Source: Cryptomeria japonica (Eukaryota > Streptophyta > Pinopsida > Cupressales > Cupressaceae). Taken from it: a stretch of 64,000 nucleotides of DNA. Positions 32,541-44,217 of the stretch are shown in pieces (position 1 is the first letter of the stretch; every line of letters begins with the position of its first letter). Below the pieces are notes generated by a model. That model was not told the origin of the DNA and did not search any database. It saw only the letters and a list, made by a program, of their open reading frames with translations. Location: positions 181,608,951-181,672,950 of the forward strand of contig NC_081413.1 of NCBI RefSeq assembly GCF_030272615.1, given 5' to 3'. Made by a program: the position numbers and the translations under genes.

Positions 32541-33084
32541 TGCAAAAGCGTGTTGATGATATTTGAGCAATTCAACCAGTGTTAGTCTTTGAGTTTCGGT
32601 GAGTTGATTATTAATATTCAAATATTTATTTGGATCAACTTCTACCTTGACAGTAAGATTGATTTGAGCTACTTCAGATAGATAAGAAGTGTGGACTTCC
32701 TTTGGCAACAAGGTATGCAATATGTTAGTGGTTGTAGGAAAATATGATGCTGCAATATTTGATGTTAACTCCTACGACTGTTGCTCCCGATTATATATAT
32801 TTTCCATAATATTAGAAAGGTTAGAATCATCATCCCGAACTTGTATGAATGATTCTCTATTGATCATCATAAGATGTTAGACAAAGTTAATTTCTCCTTG
32901 TAATTCACCCCTCACGTCAGGCCAAACAACTTTTTCTTGATCAAGTTGTGGCTGAGTGGGTGAATATAGAGCAAGAGTTTTGGTTGAATTTTCATCAAAA
33001 ATAGTCATGTCCCCCGATCAACATCCAATAAATGCATCAGTTGTAGCAAGCCAAGGTCTTCCTAAGATGACCGGATATCCCCCA
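32541..33084 (-). pseudogene. gypsy-3 protease C-terminal part and linker
   Basis: The reading resumes at the insertion edge with GGYPVILGRPWLATTDAF, the C-terminal protease motif. A stop, SGDMTIFDENSTKTLALYS and a linker rich in Gln/Asn follow, reaching the RT N-terminus (LTETQRLTLVELLKYHQHAF at 32538-32600). The matching N-terminal protease part is at 57031-57358. The C/G run at the insertion site is one base short of restoring phase, so a slip or earlier frameshift sits there. Confidence 0.8.
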
Positions 33085-35147
33085 TGTTGGTCACCAAAAT
33101 TGGTTAACCCAAGTTTACCTGTAATTGATCAATGAAATGGCCAATTTCAATCTATGAAATACTTCAAGACTTGGACAACATAACATAGGACCCTAATGAT
33201 CCTCCTACACTTCAGGTTCTGCTATACCTAGGGGGGACACCCTTTGATGCATAAAATACAACCAGTTACAGACATATGGTAGCATCAAACAATAAGCAGA
33301 TAGATCATTCCACAAGCTCAACAAGTTAGAAAACACTATAGATTGGCTAGATCTATACAAGAAATAGATGAATAAGAGCTTGAAATGAATAGGACACAAC
33401 CCCCAAACATGAAGGGAAATAGATTTCTTTAAATTTATAAGATTATGAAAATATCCCCAAATTCTTGAAAGACCAGTGCCTTGTTCATTGGGCATGGAGT
33501 CACACATAGAACTACAAAATGCAAATCTCAGCTGCAAATCTATTTTCATTATAAAATATTCATGCATCAATATCTAATACCAATGCATTACTCAATTTAT
33601 TCACAAAATCATTAGATCTTGGATAGATATTCCATTATTTATGATTGATTATAGAATTTAAACTCTTCACTGAAGAATGCCTACAAACAATCACAACAAT
33701 CTCCTTGAGATGACAAATTCCAGTCTCCTTGAGGATTTAATTTGTAATAAAGAAATACATATTTGGAGACAATTCTATGTGAAATCTACTCATTCCTTAC
33801 ACAAGTAAAAACTTGCAACTATGAAAAACTCTACAATTGTTGAAATGCAATTCTATACCCTGAAAAGACCCATAGAATTTTACAAAATTGGAAAAGAAAT
33901 TAAAAAATGGAAACACAAAATTTTGGAGCCTTCTCCCAAAAATTCTAGAACCCTTACAAATGAGAAGAATTGAGAATATAAAGAGGAGGGAAAAGATCAG
34001 ATCTGCATCACCATTTGCCAAGTTTCCTCTTTCCCCAACTGAAGATTTTCCTTTATCCTTCCCATGGAAACATCTCTCAAAATATCTGAGATCTATTACA
34101 ACTGATAGCAAAACTGAATTCCTCATTTCAAGACTCATTTCAAGAGATTTTCAACAACATATAATACTTGCATATTTGGCTAAAAATTACCCCTTAGGCA
34201 AATTAATCTCTGAGATGGATGCATCATTTAAATTTTTGAGTTTGTACTATAGTTAGAACTATATCAATTAACTTTAATTTTTGCTCATTTTACCCTCTGT
34301 GCCCTACCACATGGCACCCTATGATTCACTCCCAGGTCCACTAGGATGACACCTCACCTACGAACTGCCCGCCACTGGACCGCCACATCATCAGTCACCA
34401 TGTCACAGGGGTTAACTATCGCACATCATTTTATTGTGGTATAGCGACAATCGTTCGATCTACCTCGAACCTGCTCAGCCTTTAACACCTGATTTGCTCA
34501 TTTTTGGGGCCCACCATCTAGTCATGATGTCGTAGGGATTAAAGTTTGGATGCATTTCCACTGTGGTATATTGATGATCATCGGATCTTCCTCAACTTGC
34601 TCGCTGATTAATTTGCCTTTTTACTGCAAAACCTGGGCGTGCCTCGAGATTTGTACACACTCATGGGGTCCACTGGGTCACTGAGATAGCCTCCTATCAA
34701 AAGCCCTTTCTCTTTAGACATTATACATACTTGTGCTTTTGCATTTAAATACATAAACGTTCCCATGCACAACCAATGTGGGATAATGGTTTATGCCTGG
34801 CAAATGCATTTAATTCAATTTCTAAGTTTTTCACCACTGCATAGGGAGAAGTTTTTGGCATCACACCTACTAAATGCATTTTTTGAAGGTTTCAAACCAT
34901 CGAAACTCCACTCTATGAAGGTGACTATCAGTTTTGTTTGAAAGCTTCTATTGCCTTTTCAATGTAGGCCCACACAGGAGGAAAGATGTTGCCAGAAGTT
35001 GTTGGCATTTTTGATGATATTGTTGTGATTGTCATTGATGGACACACACTTGCTTTGAGATCACTTTTTGTATGTATGAGTTATGCTCAACCGGTATTAT
35101 GTATTATAGCCTTTAGGCTATTGGTTTTTGCAGAAAGTGTCTACCGA

Positions 35148-35210
35148 TCCCAAGCGGTATGAAGACCTCAAGCAGTTCGAGGATCTCAAGCAGTACGAAG
35201 GAACTCAAGT
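35148..35210 (+). repeat. Threefold 18-bp repeat in LARD-A LTR
   Basis: Three tandem units of AAGCRGTWYGARGAYCTC type, the last altered after TACGAAGG. The same array is at about 41578-41640 in the 3' LTR. Unit length is a multiple of three and it reads as repeated (K-R/Q-Y/F-E-D-L), but it lies in the LTR outside the ORFs, so I treat it as a cis repeat. Confidence 0.75.
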
Positions 35211-35459
35211 GACAGTTATCATTTTTCCCAGTCTTCATTTTGGAAAACCAAAAATTGGTAAAACATGTGAACCGGTAATAGGTAAATCCATGAATTGGTA
35301 TTACTCTGTGATGATTTACCAACCGGTATTACTTTTGTGATGAGTTATCATCCACTGACACTTTGGCGGTGATTCTATGTCGTGTTACCAAATGTGTCCA
35401 GATGCACTGAACCTAGGAACTTGCAATGTAATCCTATTGGACCAACATGAAATCAGATT

Positions 35460-35470
35460 CCTTTATAAGG
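35460..35470 (+). promoter_or_regulatory. LARD-A LTR TATA-box candidate
   Basis: CCTTTATAAGG, kept in the 3' LTR at about 41889-41899. It lies about 680 bases before the LTR end, so transcription starting about 30 bases downstream would give a plausible R-U5. It is followed by TCTAGGGTTTTAGAG and TTAGGGTTTTT. No transcript evidence is available. Confidence 0.55.
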
Positions 35471-36143
35471 ACATCATGTCTAGGGTTTTAGAGAGTGTTA
35501 GGGTTTTTGTGTGGTTGATGAAGTTTTTGCATGTGCGATCAAAGAAGAAGATTAGGTCTGTGTGAAGAAACAAAGTGTGAAGATATTGAAGACTGAAGTA
35601 ATGCTGAAATGCATTAGCAATGAGCCATGTATCTAATCAAGCTGACTGTGTTATTTGCTAGATCATTCACTTGTTTATTGCTCACATGTTTGACAAGTCT
35701 ATAACCCTTAACTGAGTAGGCCTAGCAAAGCCTTTGTAAATCCTCTAACAAGGTGGTTCACAATTGTGGATCTAAAATCCTCTCACAAGGTAGTTTTTAA
35801 TCGTACTTATCTCCTAACTGAGATTGAGATTCCTAACAGGATCTGTTTTGGTAAAGAACATTGTATGACTTTAACTAGTCTGACCTTAACTGGTCTGGTT
35901 ACTATTCTACAGATAGTTACTTGTGAGTTTCATCTCACCATGGTTTTTCCCATTTGGGTTTCCACGTCAAAATCTCTTGTGTTATGGTGATTGTGCTTCT
36001 ATGGGTGAATGCCTTATTTGTTGTTTGGTTTGTATTTGTGTTAACTGGTTTGCTAGTAAAACTTTTATACCAGTTTATTGCTAAACTGTTTAAGTGTTTA
36101 ATTTTGGTATACTAATTCACCCCCCCTCTTAGTATTCATCAAT

Positions 36144-36156
36144 TGGTATCAGAGCC
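36144..36156 (+). promoter_or_regulatory. LARD-A primer binding site (initiator-Met tRNA type)
   Basis: TGGTATCAGAGCC begins two bases after the LTR end. This is the standard plant copia site complementary to the 3' end of initiator methionine tRNA, with no mismatch in the twelve-base core. Confidence 0.92.
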
Positions 36157-36191
36157 AACCTTTCTATAAGTTTAACCACTTGGAAAGGGAT

Positions 36192-37404
36192 ATGGTGGAA
36201 TACATTGTGAGGGAACTTATTCATTAGCTCACTCAGACTGAGAAAGCCTGTGATGAGCTCAAAGTCAAATATAAGGCCTCTCTGGCAAAAAGAAGAGAGC
36301 ATGCTGAAAAACTGATGGAACTAACTGAAAACAGTTCCTCTAATGAAGTGGACATGGAAACCCTAGTTGAAGAAGTTGAAAAACTGAATGAGTCTAATGC
36401 CAACCTAAGAAGGGAACTTGAAGGACTGACTATTAGGATGTGTCAAGAGCTTGAGAACTGGAGAAAAGCTGAAGATTTGATGAGAGTAAAGTGGAAAAAG
36501 AAGAAATGCAAGGTGAACTAAACTTGGCTATTTCTAAGAATGCAATCTTGAAGGAGTCCAATGCTTCTATTTCCAAAGAACTCACTGAGTCAAAGGAAAT
36601 ACTTGCCAAATTCAATAAGAGCACTGTTAAGCTAGAACAAAATATTGAATTAGCAAAACCGGTGAAGAATACCACTGGACTTGGTTTTTCTGGTTATGAG
36701 GAAGGTGAGACCTCTAGAACAAAAGTTGTAGCATCAAAGAAGCAATCGACATCAAAGGATAAAGGTAAGAAAAAGTTCAAACATGTTTTCTTTAATTGTC
36801 TCAAGGAAGGACATACTGCTAATGTATGTAGAAATAAGGCTTACAACAACTTTCCTTACTTTCTAAACAATAAGCCTAGATCTAATAGATTCAATGGAAA
36901 TTGTTATGCATGCAACAAGTTTGGGCATAGAGCATTTGAATACAGGTCTGTCATGCACAACACCGGAATATATCCTCAAAGATTCAAGGAGTTTTTCCTG
37001 AACCCTTTGGGAACCGGAATCCAAACCGGTTTAATACCTATAATCATCAGTCAGGTAGCGGTGGCTATCAAGCGACAACTGGATGGAGAGAAACCTATTT
37101 GATCTATCATGGAAATGGTCACACTGTAGCAACATGCAGGAGGAAGAATGGAAACATGAATAATGGACCTTGGAGATCACCTAGAATGGTTTTCTATCAT
37201 TGCAACAAACTGGGACACCCTGCCAGAACCTGCAGAATGAGAAAGAACATATCAGATGATATACCAGTCACTCCAGAAGGAAATATTGATGTTGAAACTG
37301 TTAAAACAGATATAAAGACAACATGGAAGAAGAAACTCGAAGAAGTGTCACAAGAAGAACTAGTTTCTGCACCCATTGTAGAAGTCGCTGAACTAGAAAA
37401 CTAA
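36192..37404 (+). pseudogene. LARD-A ORF1: coiled coil plus four degenerate zinc knuckles
   Basis: The ATG at 36192 opens MVEYIVRELIH, then a TAG, then a long heptad-type coiled coil (LTQTEKACDELKVKYKASL, DMETLVEEVEKLNESNANLR) to about 36520. A frame change continues the coil (36491 on), then a GLGFSGYEEGETS linker and knuckles FNCLKEGHTANVC and CYACNKFGHRAFEY. A second frame change near 37100 carries YHGNGHTVATC and YHCNKLGHPARTC. Each knuckle has lost one or more Cys, several as Tyr (G-to-A). The basic-acidic tail ends at 37404. It is presumably a nucleic-acid-binding Gag-like protein, but it lacks the copia gag core. LARD-B ORF1 has the same order. Confidence 0.8.
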
Positions 37405-37845
37405 GCTACATAAAAGCTTAGGGGGAAACAAATCAATGAAATGTTTCGAACCCCCAATTTATACTGATAAAAGACCTTAACTGATATGTGATACCTGTCA
37501 ATTGGTAGAAGACTAAAAATGGTAAAAGGAAAATTAGGGTTTACGCCCTAATGGTGGAGCATTTATTATGGTAGGTGAAGAATTCGTTTAAAAGGGATTT
37601 TCAAGTCATTTTCACTTATCAATTTGCGAGCAAAGAAGTTTTCAAGTGCAGAGTGACAAAAGGTGATTTGTCTTGTGATTCAGAGAGATTTCAAAACTTT
37701 GAAGAAGAATCAGAAGATAATATCAATCGGTCAAGTGTAGAACTCAAAGTGGTAATCCAGCAACTGAAGTAGTGTGTGGCGAAGCGGAATTTGCAAGCCC
37801 TAAATCTCGACGTGCGAAGGTATTTTTTGAGTTTCTTTGTTTATC
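37405..37845 (+). other. LARD-A spacer between ORF1 and ORF2
   Basis: No conserved domain. A 65-codon frame at 37575-37772 is probably accidental. The first ATG in the ORF2 region is at 37846. A GGGCGTAAACCCTA-type sequence and CTTAGGGGGAAAC (37418-37430) resemble the polypurine-like tracts seen before the 3' LTR. Confidence 0.5.
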
Positions 37846-40800
37846 ATGGCTTCTGCATCCAACTCTAGTTCTCGTACACCTGTTGATTCAGTTGATTTCA
37901 TCCAATGGAAGGAAAAATACCTACTGGCGTTATAGTTGAGGAAGGTATTTCGGATTATATTGATTGTAAAATTGAAGACCTAGGATCTCTAGTGCTCCAT
38001 TCTTAGTTAAGCCTATTCTGTGGGAAGCACAAGAAGATCAAATCGGAATACAGCATCTTGGAAAAGAAGAAGCTTCACAATGCGGTCTATTTCCTTGAAT
38101 AATTTATAGACGATCACATCCACATCATTCTAAGCAGAGTGTACAGTGACAAAATGTATTTAGAGAAGACACATGACATCACACCAGAAGTGATTCATGC
38201 CGTCACCAGTTTCTGTAATGTTGGAGATGTGCCAGCCCTAAGGAAAGTCATTAAGATGGAAATGACCAAGCTCACTGATTCTATGAGCGACCAATGGGGA
38301 ATGACCATCAATACCATTAAGGATGATCTGGTCAAATATGCCTGCATGGTGATAGGTTATCGGACATTCCATGCTAGCAAAATTAACTATGTCTTGGCTA
38401 CAATGGTAAATGCTGCCTATAGGATGATCATGGAAGATGCCTCATTTGATTTATGCACCTGTATGCAAAGGCAACTTCTAGTGAATCTAAAGTCAATCAA
38501 ATAGGACAATGCCTTGAAATTTAAATTTGGACAACTATTGGTCGGATTGTTCTTCTACTTCCAAGGCTACTTCCCAAGAGTTGGTGATATTCAGTGGTCT
38601 GCTGACCAACCGGTTACCAAGCAAATTAGAGAAAGTCTTCAAGCAGTTAGAACTCATTATCCTGAAGTCCTGAACAAATACTTTGATGAGTTTAGATGCA
38701 AGATGAGCCAAAGGGTGAGAATATCTGGTGATATTGTCAAGAAGTATGAAGAAGACATATGCTTCACCATCAGAGTATATGAGTGTATAATGGAGGCGGT
38801 TGAGCCTAGAAAAGGAAAGGTGGAACCTATGGGATATGAGGTAATGTATGATATGCTAGACGGGTATGCTTCTACCCTACTTGCCTCATCATTTGATCCC
38901 AAGAAGAAGAGAACCAAAACCTATCTAGAAAGGGTTACACTGGTTGAAGAGCCTTTAGTAAAGAAGGGAAAGGTAGTGCCATCTATATTGGTACCAGTTA
39001 CTCCAGCAAGTCCTAAAGTGACCAAGCGGTCATCGAGAAAGAAGAAACTAGAAGTTGCACCCGCCAAGGTATTTGAGAGGAAGCGGAAGACAAAACGCAA
39101 CACACCAGACTCAGAGGACATAAAATCTAAAGAACAGCCTAAGAAGACTAGGCAAACGAGGAAGAAGACAAAGACAACCAACAATGAACTGGCATCATCA
39201 ACACCAGTAAATATTGATATTTCCTCTTACAAACCTTTGACACATTATCAAAGAACTATCAAGAATATTAGGAGAAAAGTGCTGAGTGATTTAGTAGACT
39301 GTTTTGATGATTTCAATGACAATGAGAAAGAGGAAATAGAACAGGAAGTCATTCAATATTTATGTATTAATGACCGGTCGCCATCAGAAATTAAAACTAT
39401 GACACCAGATTCTTTATACAATTATTTAGATAACAAATGGCGCATTGCCATAGAAAAGGAACAGGAAATAAGAGAGGAAATATTTGCTCAATATTTTCCT
39501 GATGTGTTTAATTTAGAACTTTATGAAGTTATGGAAAAATATAAAGGCCTCTTCTTCATGAGAAGAAGGAGACTCTTGTTGCTAGAAGGGAAAGTCCCTA
39601 AAGTGGTAAAAGATACCCACTCTCATGCCAAAGCCGCTCTGAGGTTGCACCAAGTGTCCGAAGCCAACAAGAAAGTTGAACAAGAACCAGAAATTGAAAA
39701 ACCAGATGAGGTGTATGATAGTGCAAGAGAACCAGTCACTGAACAAATGGACCCTATTGACGTTGATGCTTTGGATGGTGAAAATGTCACCTCAGACACA
39801 ACAAAGGACAAAGTTGACAAAGAGAAAGTAGATAAGGAGAAACAAGACAAAGAAAAGGCAGATAGAGAGCAAGTGGAGAATGAGAAAGAGAAACAAGAGG
39901 AGGAAAAGAAAAAATGGGAAGAGAAGAGGAAACAAACAGAAGAGGAGAAAAAGAGCAAAGAGGAAGAGGAGAAGAGAAAAGAAGAGGAGAAGAGGAAGTA
40001 GGAAGAGGAGAAGAAGAAAGTGGAAGAGGAGAAGAAGAAGAAGGAAAAAGAGAAGAAGTAAGAAGAGGAGAAGAAGAAGAAGGAAGATGAAAAGAAACAG
40101 GAAGAGGAGAAGAGAAAAGAAGAGGAGAAGAAGAAGAAGGAAGAAGAGAAGCAGAAAGAAGAAGAAAGGAAGAAGGAAGAAGAGAAAAGAAAGAAAGAAG
40201 CAGAGGAGCAAAAGAAGGTAGAAGAAGAAAAGAAAAAATCCAAGGACAAGGAGGAAGTGGCAAAGAGCGTACAAGTGGAGACCCCAAAGGCAACCGATAG
40301 TCAAGCCAAATCGGCTGATATTACCAGTCCCATTGACCTCCAATCTGCAAATGAAACAGAGCTGCTGCAAAGCATTAAGCTTGCCCAAGAGTGTCTGGAA
40401 GCACTAAGGAGGAAGAAGGAGCAAGATGTTATTCAAACTGCTATGGAAACTCTTACCAGTTTGATTCCCAGTACCAACCTCCCAAGTACTGATTCCTATC
40501 TAGCTCAACTAAAAATCTTATGCACAGTTGTAGAGGACCAGGTGCAATGCCTGGAAGATGTTGTTGAAGCCAATGCTCAAAAGAAGCATCAAAAGGCACT
40601 GAACACTGCCTTAGTGAAGAAGTTAAATGAGCTCTGGTCTGAACTTCAGAATGCACAAAAGGACATAAGAGATGCTATGGATGAGGGGAAATTACTACTC
40701 AGTAAGATAAGCCAACCCAATCTATTATGTGATGATGTGCTTGCTCAGAAAGACAAGTTGCAATCTGATTTGTAGGCATATATAAGCACCTTCAAGATGC

Positions 40801-41141
40801 CCTATGATTTCTTCACCACATTTGGGCAAACCATTCACCGGTTTCAACTCCAGACTACAAGAATAGAGTTAGAGATCAGCAACAGGACATGAGATCTATG
40901 GGAACTTCAATTGGTTCTACTACCACGACTGCAAATACTTCAGAAGTGCTATCTCAATCTGGATGCCTTAACAGTAACTCAAGAAATGGGTACCTTGGAT
41001 TCCATGGAGGAATAGGTTTTCCAAATGCATACGGAAAGTGAGGTTGCTACCTCATTGCTTGAGTCATGGTCTTTATCCATGAAGACATTTATGCAGGACT
41101 TTAAATTAGTTTTTGACAAGTTTCACTCTTTATTGTCATAA
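37846..41141 (+). pseudogene. LARD-A ORF2: long conserved protein of unknown function
   Basis: The ATG at 37846 gives MASASNSSSRTPVDSVDF; a slip near 37920 then leads to a frame kept for about 3.2 kb to the TAA at 41139. Breaks are only in-frame stops, including TAG 38502, TAG 39999, TAA 40059, TAG 40773, TGA 40890 and TAG 41013. Parts in order: an all-helical-looking N-region (KMYLEKTHDITPEVIHAV, MVIGYRTFHASKINYVLA); a conserved block with RVGDIQWSADQP, KYEEDICFTIRVYECIMEAV and MGYEVMYDMLDGYA; a basic stretch; a second conserved block around KEEIEQEVIQYLCINDRS; an E/K-rich tract (39880-40250); and a coiled-coil tail. LARD-B ORF2 repeats this. No enzyme motif seen; function unknown. Confidence 0.75.
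39880..40250. repeat. Polypurine tract of GAA/GAG/AAG codons
   Basis: About 370 bases are almost entirely purine on the plus strand, built from irregular AAGAAGAGGAG units, and encode the E/K-rich segment of LARD-A ORF2. Such a tract can form triplex structures and can expand or contract. The minus-strand Ser/Phe/Leu-rich frames over it are its complement, not genes. Confidence 0.85.
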
Positions 41142-41409
41142 ACACTTATGATTTTAATGATAAATGGAAAGAGGGGTTATTCAGTTGTACTTTGTCATTA
41201 TTGGCAAAGGGGGAGTAGTATTCTGTAGTTAAAATTTTGATACATGTTATGTATACTTTCATGTTTATCTTTGTAAGAGAGTAGTATACATTGTATTTTC
41301 TGCAAAAGGGGTAGTGTATATGCTTAGGGGGAGTAATTTTGATTATGGCATATTTTTTTACATGTCAAAATTTTTCCTAAGTGTTGCCATCAATGCCAAA
41401 GGGGGAGAT
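41142..41409 (+). promoter_or_regulatory. LARD-A 3' untranslated region with polypurine tract and extra tracts
   Basis: The tract AAAGGGGGAGA at 41398-41408 sits one base before the 3' LTR and is preceded by GCCATCAATGCC, the same flank as in copia-1 and LARD-B. Further tracts lie upstream: AAAGGGGGAGTA at 41206-41217, AAAAGGGGTAG at about 41304-41313 and TTAGGGGGAGTAA at about 41324-41336. No gene. Confidence 0.8.
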
Positions 41410-42555
41410 TGTTGGCATTTTTGATGATATTGTTGTGATTTTTATTGATGGACACACACTTGCTTTGAGATCACTTTTTGTATGTATGAGTTATGCTCAA
41501 CCAATATTTGTTCCAAACTGGTATTATGTATTATAGCCTTTAGGCTATCAGTTTTTGCAGAAAGTGTCTACCAATCCCAAGCAGTATGAAGACCTCAAGA
41601 GGCTCGAGGATCTCAAACGGTACGAAGGAACTGAAGTGACAGTTATCATTTTTCCTAGTCTTCATTTTGGCAAACCGAAAATTGGTAAAACATGTGAACC
41701 AATAATAGGTAAATGTATGAACTAGTATTACTTTGTGATGAGTTACCAACTGATATTATTTTTGTGATGAGTTATCATCCACTGACATTTTGGCGGTGAT
41801 TCTGTGTCATGTTACCAAATGTGTCCAGATGCATTGAACCTAGGAACTTGCAATATAATCCTATTTGACCGACATGAAATCAGATTCCTTTATAAGGACA
41901 TCATGTCTAGGGTTTTAGAGAGTGTTAGGGTTTTTGTTTCATTGATGAAGTTTTTGCACGTGCAATCATAGACGAAGATTAGGTCTGTGTGAAGAAACAG
42001 AGAGTGAAGATATTGAAGACTGAAGTAATGCTGAAATGCATTAGCAATGAGCCATGGATCTAACGAAGTTGACTGTGTTATTTGCTAGATCATTCACTTG
42101 TTGATTACTCACATCTTCGACATGTCTGTAACCCTTAACCAGGTAGGCCTGGCAAAGCCTTTGTAAATCCTCTAACAAGGTGGTTCACAACTATGGATCT
42201 AAAATCCTCTCACAAGGTAGTCTTCTTATCTCCTAACAGAGATTGAGATTCCTAACAGGATCTATTCTGGTAAAGAACATTGTATGACCTTAACTGGTTT
42301 GGTTACTATTCTACAGATAGTTACTTGTGAGTTTCATCTCATCATGGTTTTTCCCATTTGGGTTTCCACGTCAAAATCTCTTGTCTTATGGTGATTGTGC
42401 TTCTATGGGTGAATGCCTTATTTGTTGTTTGGTTTACATTTGTGTTAACCGATTTGTTAGTAAAACTGTTATATCGATTTACTGCTAAACTGTTTAAGTG
42501 TTTAAGTTTAGTATTTTTTGGTATACTAATTCACCCCCCCTCTTAGTATTCATCA
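41410..42555 (+). repeat. LARD-A 3' LTR
   Basis: Aligns with 35000-36141 along its length, with an 18-base insertion near 41501 and mostly transition differences. Two of the three ACCGGT motifs of the 5' copy read ACTGGT-type or AATAAT here. Ends at ATTCATCA before the GAAGT duplication. Confidence 0.92.
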
Positions 42556-44217
42556 GAAGTTGTGGAATTTAGGTGATACACCTGCCAACACATTTTTTTG
42601 AAATCTCTTTAATGATGCCCTCCTCACCAGCCATGCAAGCTATGCACCTGCCAATGGCATTGATTAAACTTCAAAACCTTTTAAACCACACAAGGGAGTA
42701 CTGGCTTTAATACACTTGCAAAATGCATTTGCTAGAGATTTAATGCCTTAGTCAAACACTATGCCACCACTCCAACCTTCTCCACCAAGCAAGAAGGAAA
42801 GCTTTACACCTATGAATGGCATTTATTTGAAAATTTCTATGCCCACTAGAAACTCCACTTCAAAATGGCCCACGCGATAACCTCTTAGTTATATGCCCAT
42901 ATAAGGAAAATCTCTAAATGAACCAAGTTGCCAATATGGGTTGAGCCGGTATTGGTATGCATTTCCATGAATTAAGAACATTTCACCATAAAATTAATGC
43001 ACGAGCATGAGCCAGGTCCGGCCCCAAAGTGGATCCAGCTAAAAAAATTATTAGTTTTCATTTAACTGACCCTTGAAATTCCTCAGGCACCTTGAACATA
43101 CCTCTGGAATTTATCTGGACAATTTTATGATCATTAAAACTCAATCTGAAACTATAAGACAAATGAGTAACATTTTCACATTTAAACTCAAAGAGGAATT
43201 TCAAAAACTAGCTAGAACACCTTGCTGGACTTTGCAAACTAATAAGCATGTACTCTGATATGTTAACTTTCATCCTACAAAACCATTCCTCATGATGAAT
43301 CCTGGGTGATGAGATATTAATGGTGAAAGATGACCATTTGGCTCTATCAACACTATGAACCTGATAAAATCAATGTGCAGGGACCTCAAAGTACCTTTAC
43401 TAAAAATATCAAATGGTCTCCGTAGATCCCCAAATCTGGGGCATAGATAATTTGAAGTACAAGGAAAACCGTGGAATGTTTAGTTTGACCAAAAGGCTGA
43501 CTGGGTACAAATAGTGAGCTCATGAAAATGACAACTTAAAAAGATGTAGCAATGAAAGTGCAGAAAACTGAGTAAAGTGGCTCAAGAAATCATCTTGTAA
43601 AACTAATCAAACGGATTGACAGGGGCTTCAAATTGGAAACATAGTAAGTCTTTTATACCAACAGTACCCTAGAAGAAATATTCTGACATGACATGCATTG
43701 GGGCATCTTTTACACATGTGCAAAGTAGTGCTCTGACTAGCTATTGAAACAGGGACATTTTCAAAAAAGCACAAATTGCAAATGGATTGGGCCTACCAAA
43801 CTGAGAAAATCTCATAGGGACTTGAAATTTGACATGTGGACTCACCCATATGCATAAAATTTGGTGCACTTTGAATTTCAACATGACGATCAACTGGGAA
43901 AAAGTTATAGGTTCTCAAAGTAGGCCACTTGATAAAATCTGAATATGCACCTATGATGGACTTTCAGCTCACCCCTTGAAATGGGTACTTGATAAATTGA
44001 TCCAAACTGAAATCTGAAAGTTGCAAAATACTTCATAGGCCAAATGAAAGGTGTACAACAAGTTTCCAAATATTTTCCTCTTGATAATCGACTGGCTCCA
44101 TTTTACATGCCCCAAAATAAGCCTCTTAGGTTGATTCAATGGGTGGTCCTTTGAAAGTGTAGATGCAAGATTTTGGAATAGACCTCTCAAATTCAGTCAA
44201 ATTTATGAGTCCCAATA

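Larger units (their letters stand above)
27040..33084 (-). mobile_element. gypsy-3, distal part: protease C-end, RT, RNase H, integrase, 3' ORF
   Basis: This is the downstream part of a Ty3/gypsy element whose upstream part is at 57031-59424. The two are separated by the LARD-C nest inserted in the protease gene, with the target duplication CCCCCA at 33079-33084 and 57025-57030. Gene order and the extra ORF after integrase resemble gypsy-1, so the lineages may be close. RT, RNase H and integrase largely share one minus-strand frame despite many stops. A 3' LTR matching the start at 59429 was not found. Confidence 0.85.
35000..36141 (+). repeat. LARD-A 5' LTR
   Basis: Starts TGTTGGCATTTTTGATG and ends CACCCCCCCTCTTAGTATTC plus ATCA, just before the primer site. 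It contains three ACCGGT motifs (near 35093, 35273, 35323), a threefold 18-base repeat and a TATA-like promoter. The 3' LTR aligns along its length, with most differences C/T or G/A. Confidence 0.92.
35000..42555 (+). mobile_element. LARD-A: pol-less LTR element with two ORFs (copia-type ends)
   Basis: A complete 7556-bp element with 1142/1146-bp LTRs, TG...CA ends, the target duplication GAAGT (34995-34999 and 42556-42560), an intact primer site and a polypurine tract. The internal 5.3 kb encodes ORF1 (coiled coil plus zinc knuckles) and ORF2 (a roughly 1,080-codon protein of unknown function). There is no protease, integrase, RT or RNase H. It has the same plan as LARD-B, and its signals match copia-1, implying that copia enzymes mobilised it. 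LTRs differ by roughly 5% plus an 18-base indel. Confidence 0.9.
33085..44217 (-). repeat. LARD-C 3' LTR (left), interrupted by LARD-A
   Basis: LTR sequence is 33085-34999 and 42561-44217; 35000-42555 is the inserted LARD-A and GAAGT is duplicated at 42556-42560. It starts TGTTGGTCACC and ends CCCAATA, a one-base decay of CCCAACA seen in the right LTR. It aligns along its length with 47788-49825 plus 55516-57024. Frames such as 33797-34138 and 33888-34256 occur in both LTRs but show no domain and are not called genes. Confidence 0.9.

Noticed and set aside
33205-34256. Small frames of 110-120 codons in the LARD-C LTR, partly repeated at 48563-48848
   Set aside because: They recur only because the LTRs are repeats. 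Phase and stops differ between the two copies and there is no domain.
35128-35340. Plus-strand 70-codon frame in the LARD-A LTR with a repeated K-x-Y-E-D-L unit
   Set aside because: It lies across U3 upstream of the TATA-like site, and the 3' LTR copy has stops and an 18-base indel. Treated as a cis repeat.
39623-40388. Overlapping minus-strand frames very rich in Ser, Phe, Leu and Pro
   Set aside because: They are the complement of the GAA/GAG/AAG tract in LARD-A ORF2. Several frames are open at once because the strand is almost pure pyrimidine.
36192-41141. LARD-A ORF1 and ORF2 as host genes (zinc-knuckle and K/E-rich proteins)
   Set aside because: They lie between paired LTRs with a target duplication, primer site and polypurine tract, and recur in a second element.
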